A DNA stretch of 64,000 nt from Collinsella sp. Lineage in GTDB: Bacteria > Actinomycetota > Coriobacteriia > Coriobacteriales > Coriobacteriaceae. Where the stretch lies: positions 27,884 through 91,883 of the forward strand of contig DXLU01000006.1 in NCBI GenBank assembly GCA_019414565.1, read 5' to 3'. Of the stretch, positions 1 to 7,498 are shown piece after piece (position 1 is the stretch's first letter; each line of letters begins with the position of its first letter). The notes beneath the pieces are model-generated. The model searched no databases and was not told the DNA's origin. It worked only from the letters and a program-made list of their open reading frames with translations. Both the position numbers and the translations under genes were made by a program.

Positions 1-1
1 C

Positions 2-490
2 AACCGCTGCCACACCAAGCTGGCCGAGCTGGAGCGCGCCGGCAAGCTAAATGCCGTGGTGACGCAAAACATCGACGGCTTGCATCAGATGGCGGGCTCG
101 CAGCGCGTGTTTGAGTTGCACGGATCGGTCCATCGCAACATTTGCCAGTCGTGCGGTGCGGTCTATAGCGCCGAGTGGATTTGCTCGCGCGAGCACGAGG
201 ATGCCGCGGGCGTGCCTGCGTGCCCCGCGTGCGGCGGCCGCATCAAGCCCGATGTAGTGCTCTACGAAGAGCAGCTCCATGAGCATGTGTTGACCGGTGC
301 CGTTGCCGCCATCGCCGCGGCCGATGCCCTCATTGTGGGCGGGACCTCGCTCGTGGTGTATCCGGCGGCGGGCCTTACGCGTTACTTTACCGGCGATACG
401 CTGGCCATTTGCAATCTTGCTCCCACCGATCAGGATGCAAATGCCGACCTGCTGATTTCTTGCGACATCGCGGCCGCGTTTGCGTTCTAG
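2..490 (+). CDS. Sir2-family NAD-dependent protein deacylase, 5'-truncated by the window
   Basis: This is the C-terminal part of a sirtuin, which removes acyl groups from protein lysines using NAD+. The frame is open from base 2, so the true start lies upstream. The visible part has TQNIDGLH (NAD-binding and catalytic core), the catalytic His in ELHGS, and a four-Cys zinc site made of CQSCG followed about 30 residues later by CPACGG. The motif IVGGTSLVVYPA near the C-terminus is the second NAD-binding signature (GTSL). The 163 visible residues lack the N-terminal GAGxS Rossmann loop. It ends 95 bp before the folate gene. Function within the cell cannot be refined from here. Family assignment is firm. 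Confidence 0.93.
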   Translation, partial: NRCHTKLAELERAGKLNAVVTQNIDGLHQMAGSQRVFELHGSVHRNICQSCGAVYSAEWICSREHEDAAGVPACPACGGRIKPDVVLYEEQLHEHVLTGAVAAIAAADALIVGGTSLVVYPAAGLTRYFTGDTLAICNLAPTDQDANADLLISCDIAAAFAF

Positions 491-585
491 CCCGCGCGCG
501 CGGATACAATAGAAAGACTGAGTGCAAAGCGACCCCGCCGCCAGCTCTCCAAGCTCGGCGGCGTGGGCATTTTAGGAGGATGTTC

Positions 586-2328
586 ATGGCGAACGACAGC
601 AAGACATGGCGGTGCGGAAAGTACGAGCTCAGCTTTGACCGTCCGCGCATCATGGGCGTCCTCAACGTGACGCCCGATTCGTTTAGCGACGGCGGGGAGC
701 ACTTCGACCCGGATGCCGCCATCGAGTACGGCCTGGCGATGCTCGATGCCGGCGCCGACATCATCGACGTGGGCGGTGAGTCCACGCGCCCTGGTTTTAC
801 CCCGGTCAACCCCGACGAGGAAGCTCGCCGCGTGCTGCCCGTGGTGCGCGCGCTGGCCAAAGAGGGCGCCATCGTCTCGATCGACACGCGTCATGTGGCG
901 GTTGCCAAGGCGGCCGTGCGCTGCGGCGCCTCGATCGTCAACGACGTGACGGGCTTCACCGATCCCAAGATGGTCGAGTTTGTTAAGACGAGTACCTGCG
1001 GCGTCATCGTGATGCATGCCGGCGAGGTCGCCGCGCCCGCCCGCACGCACGCAACGGTGCAGCTCGATACCTCGGCAGCGGCGTTTGTTGCCGAGAAGGC
1101 GCGCGAGGCGGCCGCCGAGGCCGCGCGTGAGGCCGAGAAGCCGGCTCGCCGCCGTCGCGGCAAGTTGCTGGGCGAGCCTAAGCCGGAGGCCAAGCTTCCG
1201 GGCGGCGTGGTGCAGCCCTCGTTGCCGTTTGGCGAACCGGAGCCCACGTCCGAGCCTGCAAGCGAGCAGGAGACGCCCGCCACCGAGCAGGCTGCTGCCG
1301 CCGAGACCGTCGCGCCCGCGCCCGAGGCCGCGGCCGCAGCCACCGAGGCCGCATCGGAGTCCAATGACCGCCTGGCCGCCATGATGCGCCGCAGCGCCCG
1401 CCGCGAGGAAGCCTACGTGCCCACCTCGCAGCTCCGCCGCTTCACCCTGCCCGATTCGGCGCCCATCATGCGCCGCGTTATGGGTTTTCTGTCCGACCAG
1501 GCCCGCACGCTCATCCATGCCGGCGTGTCGCGCGACCGCATCTGCATCGATCCTGGCCCGGGCTTTGGTAAGTCGGCTAACGAGGACATCGTCATCCAGC
1601 GCGAGACCGCCAAGATGGCGTCACTGGGCTATCCGCTCATGTGCGCCGTGTCGCGCAAGCGCTTTGTGGGCGCCGTCTCGGGCGTGACCGAGGCCGCCGA
1701 GCGCGATGCCGCTACGTTTGGCGTGTGCCTGGGCGCCATCCAGGCCGGTGCCAACATCGTGCGCGTGCACGACGCCGCGGGTTTTGCGCAGTTCCTGAAC
1801 GGCTACTGGGCGGTTGCCAAGCCGCAGCCGCGCCGCGCGTTTGTGGCCGTGGGCTCCAACCTGGGGCATCGCTGCGACAACATCCGCGCTGCACGCGAGA
1901 TGATCGCCGAGATTCCACTCACCTGCGTGTCCAACTCCTCCAAGATTTACGAGAGCGAGCCGGCCTACGAGACGCGCCAGGACGCGTTTGCCAACGCCGT
2001 CATCGAGATTAAGACCGAGCTGGCGCCGCTGGTGCTGCTCGACGAGCTCATGAAGATCGAGGCCGAGCTGGGGCGCGACCGCTCCAAAAAGGCCAAGGCC
2101 AACGGTCCGCGCACCATCGACCTGGACCTGCTGTGGATGGACGGCGAGACCCACGGCGGCAAAAAGCTGCGCCTGCCGCATCCGCTCATTGGCGAGCGCG
2201 ACTTTGTGCTGGTGCCGCTCGAGGACCTGATGCACGACCCGGCGCGGTTCTTCCGCTACAACGGCGTCGAGGTCAAGGAGCCCGAGGACCGCGTGGGCCA
2301 TATCGTGGGCGAATTGGGGCGTATGTAG
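586..2328 (+). CDS. folP-folK: Bifunctional dihydropteroate synthase / HPPK (FolP-FolK fusion) with a large insertion
   Basis: This 580-residue protein joins two consecutive folate-pathway steps: HPPK pyrophosphorylates 6-hydroxymethyl-dihydropterin and DHPS condenses it with p-aminobenzoate. Residues ~20-143 and ~276-410 are DHPS, with GVLNVTPDSFSDGG, IIDVGGESTRPG, IDPGPGFGK and VSRKRFVGAV. Residues ~416-580 are HPPK, with AVGSNLG, GPRTIDLDLLW and LPHPLIGERDFVL. Between the DHPS halves lies ~130 residues of low-complexity Ala/Glu/Pro sequence, absent from ordinary DHPS. The domain order is the reverse of the plant HPPK-DHPS fusion. I chose ATG 586 because AGGAGG at 574-579 sits 6 nt before it; ATG 580 is too close. 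The stop abuts the next start, so the two genes are probably co-transcribed. Confidence 0.93.
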   Translation: MANDSKTWRCGKYELSFDRPRIMGVLNVTPDSFSDGGEHFDPDAAIEYGLAMLDAGADIIDVGGESTRPGFTPVNPDEEARRVLPVVRALAKEGAIVSIDTRHVAVAKAAVRCGASIVNDVTGFTDPKMVEFVKTSTCGVIVMHAGEVAAPARTHATVQLDTSAAAFVAEKAREAAAEAAREAEKPARRRRGKLLGEPKPEAKLPGGVVQPSLPFGEPEPTSEPASEQETPATEQAAAAETVAPAPEAAAAATEAASESNDRLAAMMRRSARREEAYVPTSQLRRFTLPDSAPIMRRVMGFLSDQARTLIHAGVSRDRICIDPGPGFGKSANEDIVIQRETAKMASLGYPLMCAVSRKRFVGAVSGVTEAAERDAATFGVCLGAIQAGANIVRVHDAAGFAQFLNGYWAVAKPQPRRAFVAVGSNLGHRCDNIRAAREMIAEIPLTCVSNSSKIYESEPAYETRQDAFANAVIEIKTELAPLVLLDELMKIEAELGRDRSKKAKANGPRTIDLDLLWMDGETHGGKKLRLPHPLIGERDFVLVPLEDLMHDPARFFRYNGVEVKEPEDRVGHIVGELGRM

Positions 2329-3030
2329 ATGATTGAGATGAACGCTGTAGCCGCCGGTACCGAGCTTGACGCCGCGCGCGATGCGGGCCGCGAGGGTGCG
2401 TCCGCGGGCTGGTGCGCGTGGAACGCGGGCGATGCATCGCTGACGTTTTCGCTGGTCGTGCGTCCGGACGTGAACATGCACGCCTTCCACGGCCTGCCGT
2501 TTGTGGCCGCGATGGGCATGATGGACGCACTCGCGGGCACGGCTTCGACGCCGGGGTTGGGCCTTGCCGGTAAGGTGGGTATTCAGTGGCCGAGCGATAT
2601 CGTGTGCGGTGCGCCCGCGTTCGAGACGTCGTTCGCGCGTGTCGCCGTCAACGGCGGTGCCGGTGCCGCGGGCATGTTCGGCGCCGTGACGGTGGATATT
2701 GAGCGTTCGGCGCTGAGCGAGCTTGGTGTGGACGTGGCTGACGAAGTGCTGGTCGAGGCGCTCGCCGCCGCCGTGCTGACCCGTGTGGACACCTGGGCGG
2801 TTGTTGCCAACACGCCGCAAGGCGCCGCAGGGCCGCTGGCTCCCGTGCTGGGCGAGTATTTCGACATGGTGCCGCTGCTCGGTCGCCAAGTTGCGGCGGT
2901 GTCGCCCAACGGCTTGCCGCTTGCGGTCGGTGTGTTTGCGGGCCTGGACATCTGGGGTCGCGCGACCATTAAGACCGATGCCGGCGAGCAAGAGTTTCCG
3001 CCCGAGGCCGTACGGATTCGCGGTCTGTAA
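2329..3030 (+). CDS. Biotin-protein ligase-like protein with altered catalytic motifs
   Basis: This 233-residue protein resembles the catalytic and C-terminal domains of biotin-protein ligase (BPL), which attaches biotin to carboxylase carrier domains. Family-like segments are LTFSLVVRP, VGIQWPSDIV (equivalent to the BPL motif KWPND), VAVNGGAG, and a C-terminal SH3-like part with GLDIWGRATI. No N-terminal HTH is present, so it would not be a BirA-type repressor. Two hallmarks are abnormal: the GRGRxGRxW biotinyl-AMP loop is replaced by GREGASAGWCAW, and Lys of KWPND is Gln. It may therefore be a divergent or inactive paralogue. Its ATG follows the stop of the folate fusion directly, which indicates translational coupling. 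Confidence 0.65.
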   Translation: MIEMNAVAAGTELDAARDAGREGASAGWCAWNAGDASLTFSLVVRPDVNMHAFHGLPFVAAMGMMDALAGTASTPGLGLAGKVGIQWPSDIVCGAPAFETSFARVAVNGGAGAAGMFGAVTVDIERSALSELGVDVADEVLVEALAAAVLTRVDTWAVVANTPQGAAGPLAPVLGEYFDMVPLLGRQVAAVSPNGLPLAVGVFAGLDIWGRATIKTDAGEQEFPPEAVRIRGL

Positions 3031-3066
3031 CGCAGGGCACCAGAGCTCAAAGACAACGATGACAAC

Positions 3067-3101
3067 GAAGCCCTCTTCGGCCTGTGCCGGGGAGGGCTTT
3101 G
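3067..3101 (+). terminator. Rho-independent terminator after the folate/BPL-like operon
   Basis: AAGCCCTC at 3068-3075 pairs with GAGGGCTT at 3092-3099 and is followed by a short T run. It lies 40 bp after the stop codon at 3030. Confidence 0.6.
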
Positions 3102-3126
3102 CGTGACTGCGGGGTAGCACCTCGGA

Positions 3127-3169
3127 CCTATTCCTCAAAACTGAAAATTTTTCGATTTTGAGGAATAGG
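3127..3169. repeat. 14-bp perfect inverted repeat between convergent genes
   Basis: CCTATTCCTCAAAA (3127-3140) is exactly repeated in inverse at 3156-3169 around a 15-nt AT-rich loop. It sits between the convergent BPL-like gene and coaX, so it could act as a two-way terminator, although no T tract flanks it. It could also belong to the hairpin-repeat families found elsewhere in the window. Confidence 0.6.
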
Positions 3170-3226
3170 CTTGGCGAGCATTTGCGGGGACTGTGGCATC
3201 GGGCGTGCTTGACTTAAGCTCCTGCT

Positions 3227-4000
3227 CTATCCCAGCTCCTGCATGCGGCGGTAGATTTCGCAGATACCCTTGATGGTGAGCTGTCCGTCGACCACGTCGA
3301 AGGCATCGGTCGAATCGGCGACGATGCTGGCGAGACCGCCCGTGGCGATAGCGGTGGCATCCTCGCGGCCCAGCTCGCGCTTCATGCGCGCGACCAGGCC
3401 CTCGGCCATGGCGGCGGCGCCCGTCACGGCGCCCACCTTGATGCACTCCTCGGTATCGCGGCCGATGGCATGCTCGGGCGCCTCGAGCGGCACGCTGGCG
3501 AGCTTGGCGGCACGGGCGGCAAGCGCGTCCATGGAGATGCGAATGCCCGGCGCGATCGCTCCGCCAATGTAATAACCGTCCTCATCGATGACGTCGATAT
3601 TGGTCGCGGTGCCAAAGTCCACCACGATCGCTGGCGCGCCGTAGAAGGTCTCGGCAGCGACGGCGTTGGCGATGCGGTCGGCACCAACGGCCTGGGGGCG
3701 CGCCGCCCGCAGCTTGGTTACGGCGGCCGTCTGCGGCCCGATGACGATGGCGTCCGCGGCAATGCGGTCGGCCACGGCGTGCCACTCGCGCGAGAGCTGC
3801 GGCACCACGCCCGCAAAGGCGATCGCGTCGACCGCGTCGAGCGAAAGGCCGTACATCTTAAAGAAACCCATCAGGCGCACATGGATCTCGTCGGCGGTAT
3901 AAGAGCGGTCGGTGGGCATGCGCCACGACTGCACCAGCTCGTCTCCGTCAAACAGGCCCATGGCCGTCTGCGTATTTCCCATATCGATAGCGAGCAGCAT
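3227..4000 (-). CDS. coaX: Type III pantothenate kinase
   Basis: CoaX phosphorylates pantothenate in the first step of coenzyme A synthesis and belongs to the ASKHA fold. The 257-residue protein begins LLAIDMGNTQTAMGLFDG (phosphate-1 loop with catalytic Asp). It contains GADRIANAVAA (pantothenate-binding GxDR motif) and VDFGTATNIDVID (phosphate-2 motif), then GGAIAPGIRIS. I prefer the ATG at 4000 because GGGAG precedes it by a suitable gap. An in-frame ATG at 4021 would add seven residues but has no visible ribosome site. The gene is monocistronic here and convergent with the folate operon. Confidence 0.93.
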   Translation of the reverse strand: MLLAIDMGNTQTAMGLFDGDELVQSWRMPTDRSYTADEIHVRLMGFFKMYGLSLDAVDAIAFAGVVPQLSREWHAVADRIAADAIVIGPQTAAVTKLRAARPQAVGADRIANAVAAETFYGAPAIVVDFGTATNIDVIDEDGYYIGGAIAPGIRISMDALAARAAKLASVPLEAPEHAIGRDTEECIKVGAVTGAAAMAEGLVARMKRELGREDATAIATGGLASIVADSTDAFDVVDGQLTIKGICEIYRRMQELG

Positions 4001-4137
4001 GTCTACTCCCGGTGTTGGCATAAAAGGACGCGCACCATTGTATACGTGCCGTCGACGGCGCTCGGCTGCGATTCGTTTACGGTGATAGGGGCTGAGGGGT
4101 TTTAAATATGAAGGAATTATGCTCTACGAGATTTTCC

Positions 4138-4166
4138 TTGCCGTTTACCGAACTCCCGCGTAGTAT
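4138..4166 (+). promoter_or_regulatory. Promoter of the initiator tRNA gene
   Basis: TTGCCG (4138-4143) and TAGTAT (4161-4166) form a -35/-10 pair with a 17-bp spacer. The predicted start is about 25 bp before the mature tRNA at 4198. Confidence 0.6.
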
Positions 4167-4197
4167 TCTTTCTTGCGCACATGAGGCGCCCAGACAT

Positions 4198-4274
4198 TGC
4201 GGGGTGGAGCAGTCTGGTAGCTCGCCGGGCTCATAACCCGGAGGTCGTAGGTTCAAATCCTGCCCCCGCGACCA
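4198..4274 (+). tRNA. tRNA-fMet (CAT), initiator
   Basis: The 77-nt cloverleaf includes an encoded CCA end. The anticodon loop is CTCATAA. Initiator hallmarks are the three consecutive G:C pairs (GGG/CCC) in the anticodon stem, an A11:U24 pair in the D stem, and no Watson-Crick pair at 1:72 (U1 opposite G72). Its 3' part, from the anticodon stem onward, is duplicated at 18490. The mobile element therefore inserted here and supplies the 3' half of the functional gene. Confidence 0.95.
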
Positions 4275-4289
4275 AGAACTTGCAGCTCG
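4225..4289 (+). repeat. attL: left copy of the 65-bp attachment repeat
   Basis: It is identical to 18490-18554. It begins in the anticodon stem of tRNA-fMet and runs 15 bp past the CCA end. The preceding base (g versus t) and the following base (g versus t) differ between copies, which fixes the repeat limits. Confidence 0.92.
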
Positions 4290-4316
4290 GAAGCAAAATT
4301 GCTTCCGAGCTTTTTC
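4284..4316 (+). terminator. Terminator of tRNA-fMet, element-borne
   Basis: AGCTCGGAAGC (4284-4294) pairs with GCTTCCGAGCT (4301-4311) and is followed by TTTTCTTT. Only the first bases belong to the att repeat, so the stem is completed by element DNA. Confidence 0.85.
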
Positions 4317-4331
4317 TTTATCGGTTTACCT

Positions 4332-4352
4332 TGCGGGTGAATTGCGGGTGAA
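4332..4352 (+). repeat. Left-end tandem arm-type sites for the integrase
   Basis: TGCGGGTGAA occurs twice, at 4332-4341 and 4343-4352. The same tandem pair, with the same 1-bp gap and orientation, is at 18367-18387 near the right end. Paired direct repeats inside both ends match arm sites bound by the N-terminal domain of tyrosine integrases. The binding role is inferred. Confidence 0.7.
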
Positions 4353-4504
4353 TCCTGAGTCAATTTATTATGTGAAGCAGATAAACCATTGATAATCGCG
4401 GACCGGTCGGCTTGACTTATCGACCGATAAACTCCAATTGGGAGGAGTCCCGGCGGTCCTTAGCTAAAATAGTGACGTCTGAATAACAACAAGGGAGTCG
4501 CTAT

Positions 4505-4687
4505 ATGAAGATCGTCTACGATGCCCTTGACCCTATCGTCAACGGGTCGGCAACGACCAAGGAGAAGGGCGACAAGTACGAGGCGGCCTGCGTTTACTAT
4601 CTCAAGAACGACCCCTTCTACGCGCTGTTCCTTTCCCGTGTCGGGACGATAACCCAGGCACCCGAATGGGATAACAGTTTGTTTTAA
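4505..4687 (+). pseudogene. Remnant of a helicase/restriction-type protein (N-terminus only)
   Basis: This 60-codon frame has a fair ribosome site (AAGGGAG) but stops early. Its TTKEKGDKYEAACVYYLKND and following bulky residues resemble the N-terminal nuclease-like region of large predicted helicases, in which a (D/E)KGxxFE motif precedes a VWxW stretch. Those proteins are normally over 1,000 residues, so this appears to be a leftover start, with the next gene beginning 15 bp after its stop. It might instead be a genuine small protein translated with its neighbour. I did not identify the parent family with certainty. Confidence 0.4.
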
Positions 4688-4702
4688 GGGAAAGGAAGCC
4701 GT

Positions 4703-5626
4703 ATGGCGAAAAAGGGATATATCTTCTGGGACAGCGAGACGGCGAATCCCCAGCAGAGGATATGCCAGGTCGCTTATATCCTCACGGATCTTGAGGGAAA
4801 CTGCCTGGGCGACCCGGTTTGCCGGGTGATCAATCCTGAGAGCGAGATTGGTTGGTGGAGTAGGTCTCATCTGGAAATCGATTGGGACTCACTGGACGAC
4901 ATGCCGACCTTTGTCCGCTTCTGGGAGGATGCCGGTCTGGCGGATTTGCTGCGAGACTACATCCTGGTCGCGCATAACGCCAACGGCGCCGACATCCACC
5001 ACATCAAGAAGAGTCTGGCTGCCTACGACATCGAAATGCCCGAGATCGAAGTAATCGATACGATGCTGGTGGCGAAGCAGAAGGGTCTGCCCGGAGCGCT
5101 TGTCGACCTCTGCGAGCATTACGGCGTGCATCTTGATAGCCACCACGATGCCATGAGCGACGCCGAGGCGTGCCTTGGGGTTTTCCGTGGGCTGGCCGGC
5201 GAGTTCGGTGCGCTCGAGCCCGCCGTTTGGGCTCCGAATGCCTCCTCCCATCATGGCCGCAAGCGTGTTTTCACGGGCTTGGGACTGGTGAACGGGTCGC
5301 AGGAAACCATCGAAGAGGTTTTGGCGAAAGCCGAGGAGGCGGGCCACAGGGGCGATCCGGGCGAAATCACTGATCCGGTCGGACTCAAGGTGAAGGTATC
5401 CGGCGTTACTCCGGGCTACAATCGCGATGAGATCCTTGCCGCACTTAAGGAATGCGGGATGAAAGCGACCGATGGCAAGCCCGCGCAGAGCACGAAGTAC
5501 CTCGCAATAGGCGACAACGTGGGACGAAGCAAGCTCGACGCAGTTTTCAGCGGCAACTCGCAGGCAAAAATCGTCACGACGGGCGAGTTGCTTGAGGTCA
5601 TGAACCGATTTGGCAAGGCGGAATAG
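4703..5626 (+). CDS. DnaQ-like DEDDh 3'-5' exonuclease with C-terminal BRCT domain
   Basis: The 307-residue protein starts with an exonuclease domain. Motif I is WDSET (D10, E12), motif II lies in AHNANGAD (D97), and motif III is HDAMSD (H148, D153), giving the DEDDh set. Residues ~235-300 form a BRCT-like domain (VKVSGVTPGYNRDEILAAL, then an element KLDAVFSGN), a module that often binds DNA ends or phosphoproteins. The ribosome site GGAAAGG precedes ATG 4703. The next gene follows after 15 bp, so it belongs to the left-end cargo cassette. Roles in DNA repair of the element or in defence are both possible; the sequence does not decide. Confidence 0.8.
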   Translation: MAKKGYIFWDSETANPQQRICQVAYILTDLEGNCLGDPVCRVINPESEIGWWSRSHLEIDWDSLDDMPTFVRFWEDAGLADLLRDYILVAHNANGADIHHIKKSLAAYDIEMPEIEVIDTMLVAKQKGLPGALVDLCEHYGVHLDSHHDAMSDAEACLGVFRGLAGEFGALEPAVWAPNASSHHGRKRVFTGLGLVNGSQETIEEVLAKAEEAGHRGDPGEITDPVGLKVKVSGVTPGYNRDEILAALKECGMKATDGKPAQSTKYLAIGDNVGRSKLDAVFSGNSQAKIVTTGELLEVMNRFGKAE

Positions 5627-5641
5627 AAGGGAAGGCTCGAT

Positions 5642-6349
5642 ATGGCCGTCAATTTGAAAACCGTAAAAGACACGGTGAATCTTGCAGCGGGGGTTTTAGC
5701 CGCCGCCGCCGGGGTTGTCGATGGGGCAAAGCAGCTCGGTTTCGATGTCGATGGAGCCGTGAAAAGCGCTGCCGACGGGGCAACCAACGGCGCGCGTGCT
5801 GTTGCCGACGGCATCGGCAAGGGATTTGGTGCGGCGGCGGAAGGCGTCGGCGCGGCAGCCGGCGCGTTGGGGGATGCCACGAAGGCGTTCCAGGACTCAA
5901 GGGCCGCCGCGGAGGCTCGCAAGAAGATCGATGCCGCCAGGCAATCAATATTTGAAGGCGCGTCGACGGTGATGCCCCTGCACGAGTTCATCTGCCAGCA
6001 GGTCAAAGCCTCCGAAGCTGCGTTCAACGGCTACGATATGCCCGGCTGCTATCTCATCGCGACATACCGCAGGCATGACCACGATAAGAACTTCAGCGAC
6101 TATCTCGGAATATACGTGGGGTCAAGTGAGCGTATGGCGGACGATATCGCGTCCATACCTACGCGATTGGGCGATCCGGATGTCTACGCTGACTACAAGT
6201 ACCGACAAAACATTTTGCTATTCGTGTATCCGTGCGAGCTGAAGGACGTCGACGAACGTCGTGGGCTCCTGCTGCGTTCGTTTGACGGCGAGAGGCTCTA
6301 CAACGGCACTGGATTATCGGTCGAGAGGGCGGCGGATGAAGACCTATAA
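5642..6349 (+). CDS. Uncharacterised protein: Ala/Gly-rich N-terminus plus possible GIY-YIG-like domain
   Basis: I do not recognise this 235-residue protein. Residues ~10-90 are an Ala/Gly-rich amphipathic stretch (AAGVLAAAAGVVDGAK and GIGKGFGAAAEGVGAAAGAL) resembling a glycine-zipper or membrane-associating helix. The C-terminal ~100 residues have PGCYLIATY, then YLGIYVGSSERM, and later LYNGTGLS. That spacing resembles GIY-YIG nucleases, but the canonical catalytic Arg and Glu are not evident. It is packed between the exonuclease-BRCT gene (15 bp) and the DUF4268 gene (overlap), so the three are probably co-expressed. A membrane-targeted effector is one speculative reading. Confidence 0.5.
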   Translation: MAVNLKTVKDTVNLAAGVLAAAAGVVDGAKQLGFDVDGAVKSAADGATNGARAVADGIGKGFGAAAEGVGAAAGALGDATKAFQDSRAAAEARKKIDAARQSIFEGASTVMPLHEFICQQVKASEAAFNGYDMPGCYLIATYRRHDHDKNFSDYLGIYVGSSERMADDIASIPTRLGDPDVYADYKYRQNILLFVYPCELKDVDERRGLLLRSFDGERLYNGTGLSVERAADEDL

Positions 6350-7269
6350 CCTGGACACCATCCATAAGGTCCCCCTGCGCGAGGTGTGGCCGCATGAGGC
6401 CCACGACTTTCACCAAGTGGCTGGCCGAGGAGCAGAACCTCGCAACCCTCGGGACGGCGGTCGGAATCGAGCTCGAGCTCATAGAGACGGAGTCCTCGGT
6501 CGGATCGTTCAACGTGGACATCTACGCGCAGGAGTCCGGTACGGGCCGCAAGGTGATCATCGAGAACCAGCTCGAGGACACCAACCACGACCATCTCGGC
6601 AAGGTGATCACGTACGCCGCCGGCAAGGGCGCCGAGGTCGTCATCTGGGTCGTGGCGCGCGCCCGCGACGAGCACCGCCAGGCCATCGAGTGGCTCAACC
6701 AGCACACCGACAGCGACTTCGGGTTCTTCCTGGTCGAGGTCGAGCTCTGGAAGATCGGGGACTCCCTGCCCGCCCCGCGCTTCGGCGTGGTCGAGCAGCC
6801 GAACGAGTGGACCAAGACCGTGAAGCTCTCCGAGGGGCTCAGCGAGACCGAAAAGGTCAAGCTGGCGTACTGGACGGCCTACCGCGATGTGGCGGGCGGC
6901 CATCCGGAGTTCCTCAAGGAGTTCAGCCCGCAGAAGCCCAGCAAGGACCATTGGTCGACGCTTCGCCTGGGGGTCTCGGCATACCATCTCGCCCTGCTCA
7001 TCGATACGCAAAGGGGCCGCACGGGCATCGAGCTGTACGTGGATGACGACAAGGAGATCGGGCACCGCGCCATCGCCAACAGCGGGGTCTTCGAGGAGCA
7101 CCTCGGGCTGACGGCGGCACCCTTCGATGCGAAAAAGGCATCGGGGCTGCGCTTCTACAAGGCGGGCCACCCCATCAAGGGCCACCAGGACGCATGGCCG
7201 GGGTACATCGAGGAGCAGCTCGGATGGGCCCTCGAGATGAAAAAAATAATCGCGGAGATCGAGCTCTAA
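6336..7269 (+). pseudogene. DUF4268 / PD-(D/E)XK nuclease-like gene with a +1 frameshift near base 6411
   Basis: From ATG 6336 the frame encodes IHKVPLREVWPHEAHDF, the usual N-terminus of this family, then loses homology. Skipping one base at 6411 (within TTTCACC) restores TKWLAEEQNL and the rest of the protein. The downstream part has SFNVDIYAQE, then VIIENQLEDTNHDHLGKV, the expected D-(x)-ENQ nuclease core, followed by a C-terminal DUF4268 region. A protein could start at 6394 (291 residues), but it would lack the conserved N-terminus. The frameshift could be a natural indel, a sequencing error or programmed shifting. The gene overlaps the previous stop by 14 bp and ends in a strong terminator. 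Confidence 0.7.
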
Positions 7270-7303
7270 AAAACGCCCCGGCAGTAAATTGCCGGGGCGT
7301 TTC
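7270..7303 (+). terminator. Terminator of the left-end cargo operon
   Basis: AACGCCCCGGCA (7272-7283) pairs with TGCCGGGGCGTT (7290-7301) around a 6-nt loop, and T-rich sequence follows. It also separates the cargo from the convergent small gene at 7304. Confidence 0.9.
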
Positions 7304-7498
7304 TTATTGACGTGATTTAGCACTGGCCGTTTCGGTCCGAATGCGCCGCTCGGTTTCTTCGAGGTCCCTGACGATCCTCCCCAGCGCCATGCAGTAATGC
7401 GCGAAGACCGGGTCCTCCTTACCGAATCGGTCCTCGCAGCAGAAAAGCATCGACTCATGAAGGCAAGTGAGCTCGTAAATGATGTCTTCGAGTTCCAT
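7304..7498 (-). CDS. Small acidic helical protein of unknown function (64 aa)
   Basis: ATG 7498 follows GAAAGGAG at good spacing, so this start is preferred over longer upstream frames. The product is 64 residues, rich in Glu, Leu and Cys (ELTCLHESMLFCCEDRFG), and predicted mostly helical. I do not recognise a family. It is the only minus-strand gene in the left part of the element and converges on the cargo terminator. Confidence 0.6.
   Translation of the reverse strand: MELEDIIYELTCLHESMLFCCEDRFGKEDPVFAHYCMALGRIVRDLEETERRIRTETASAKSRQ

Noticed and set aside
1621..3138. Long minus-strand frame opposite the folate/BPL-like genes
   Set aside because: No family features; composition is that of an antisense frame.
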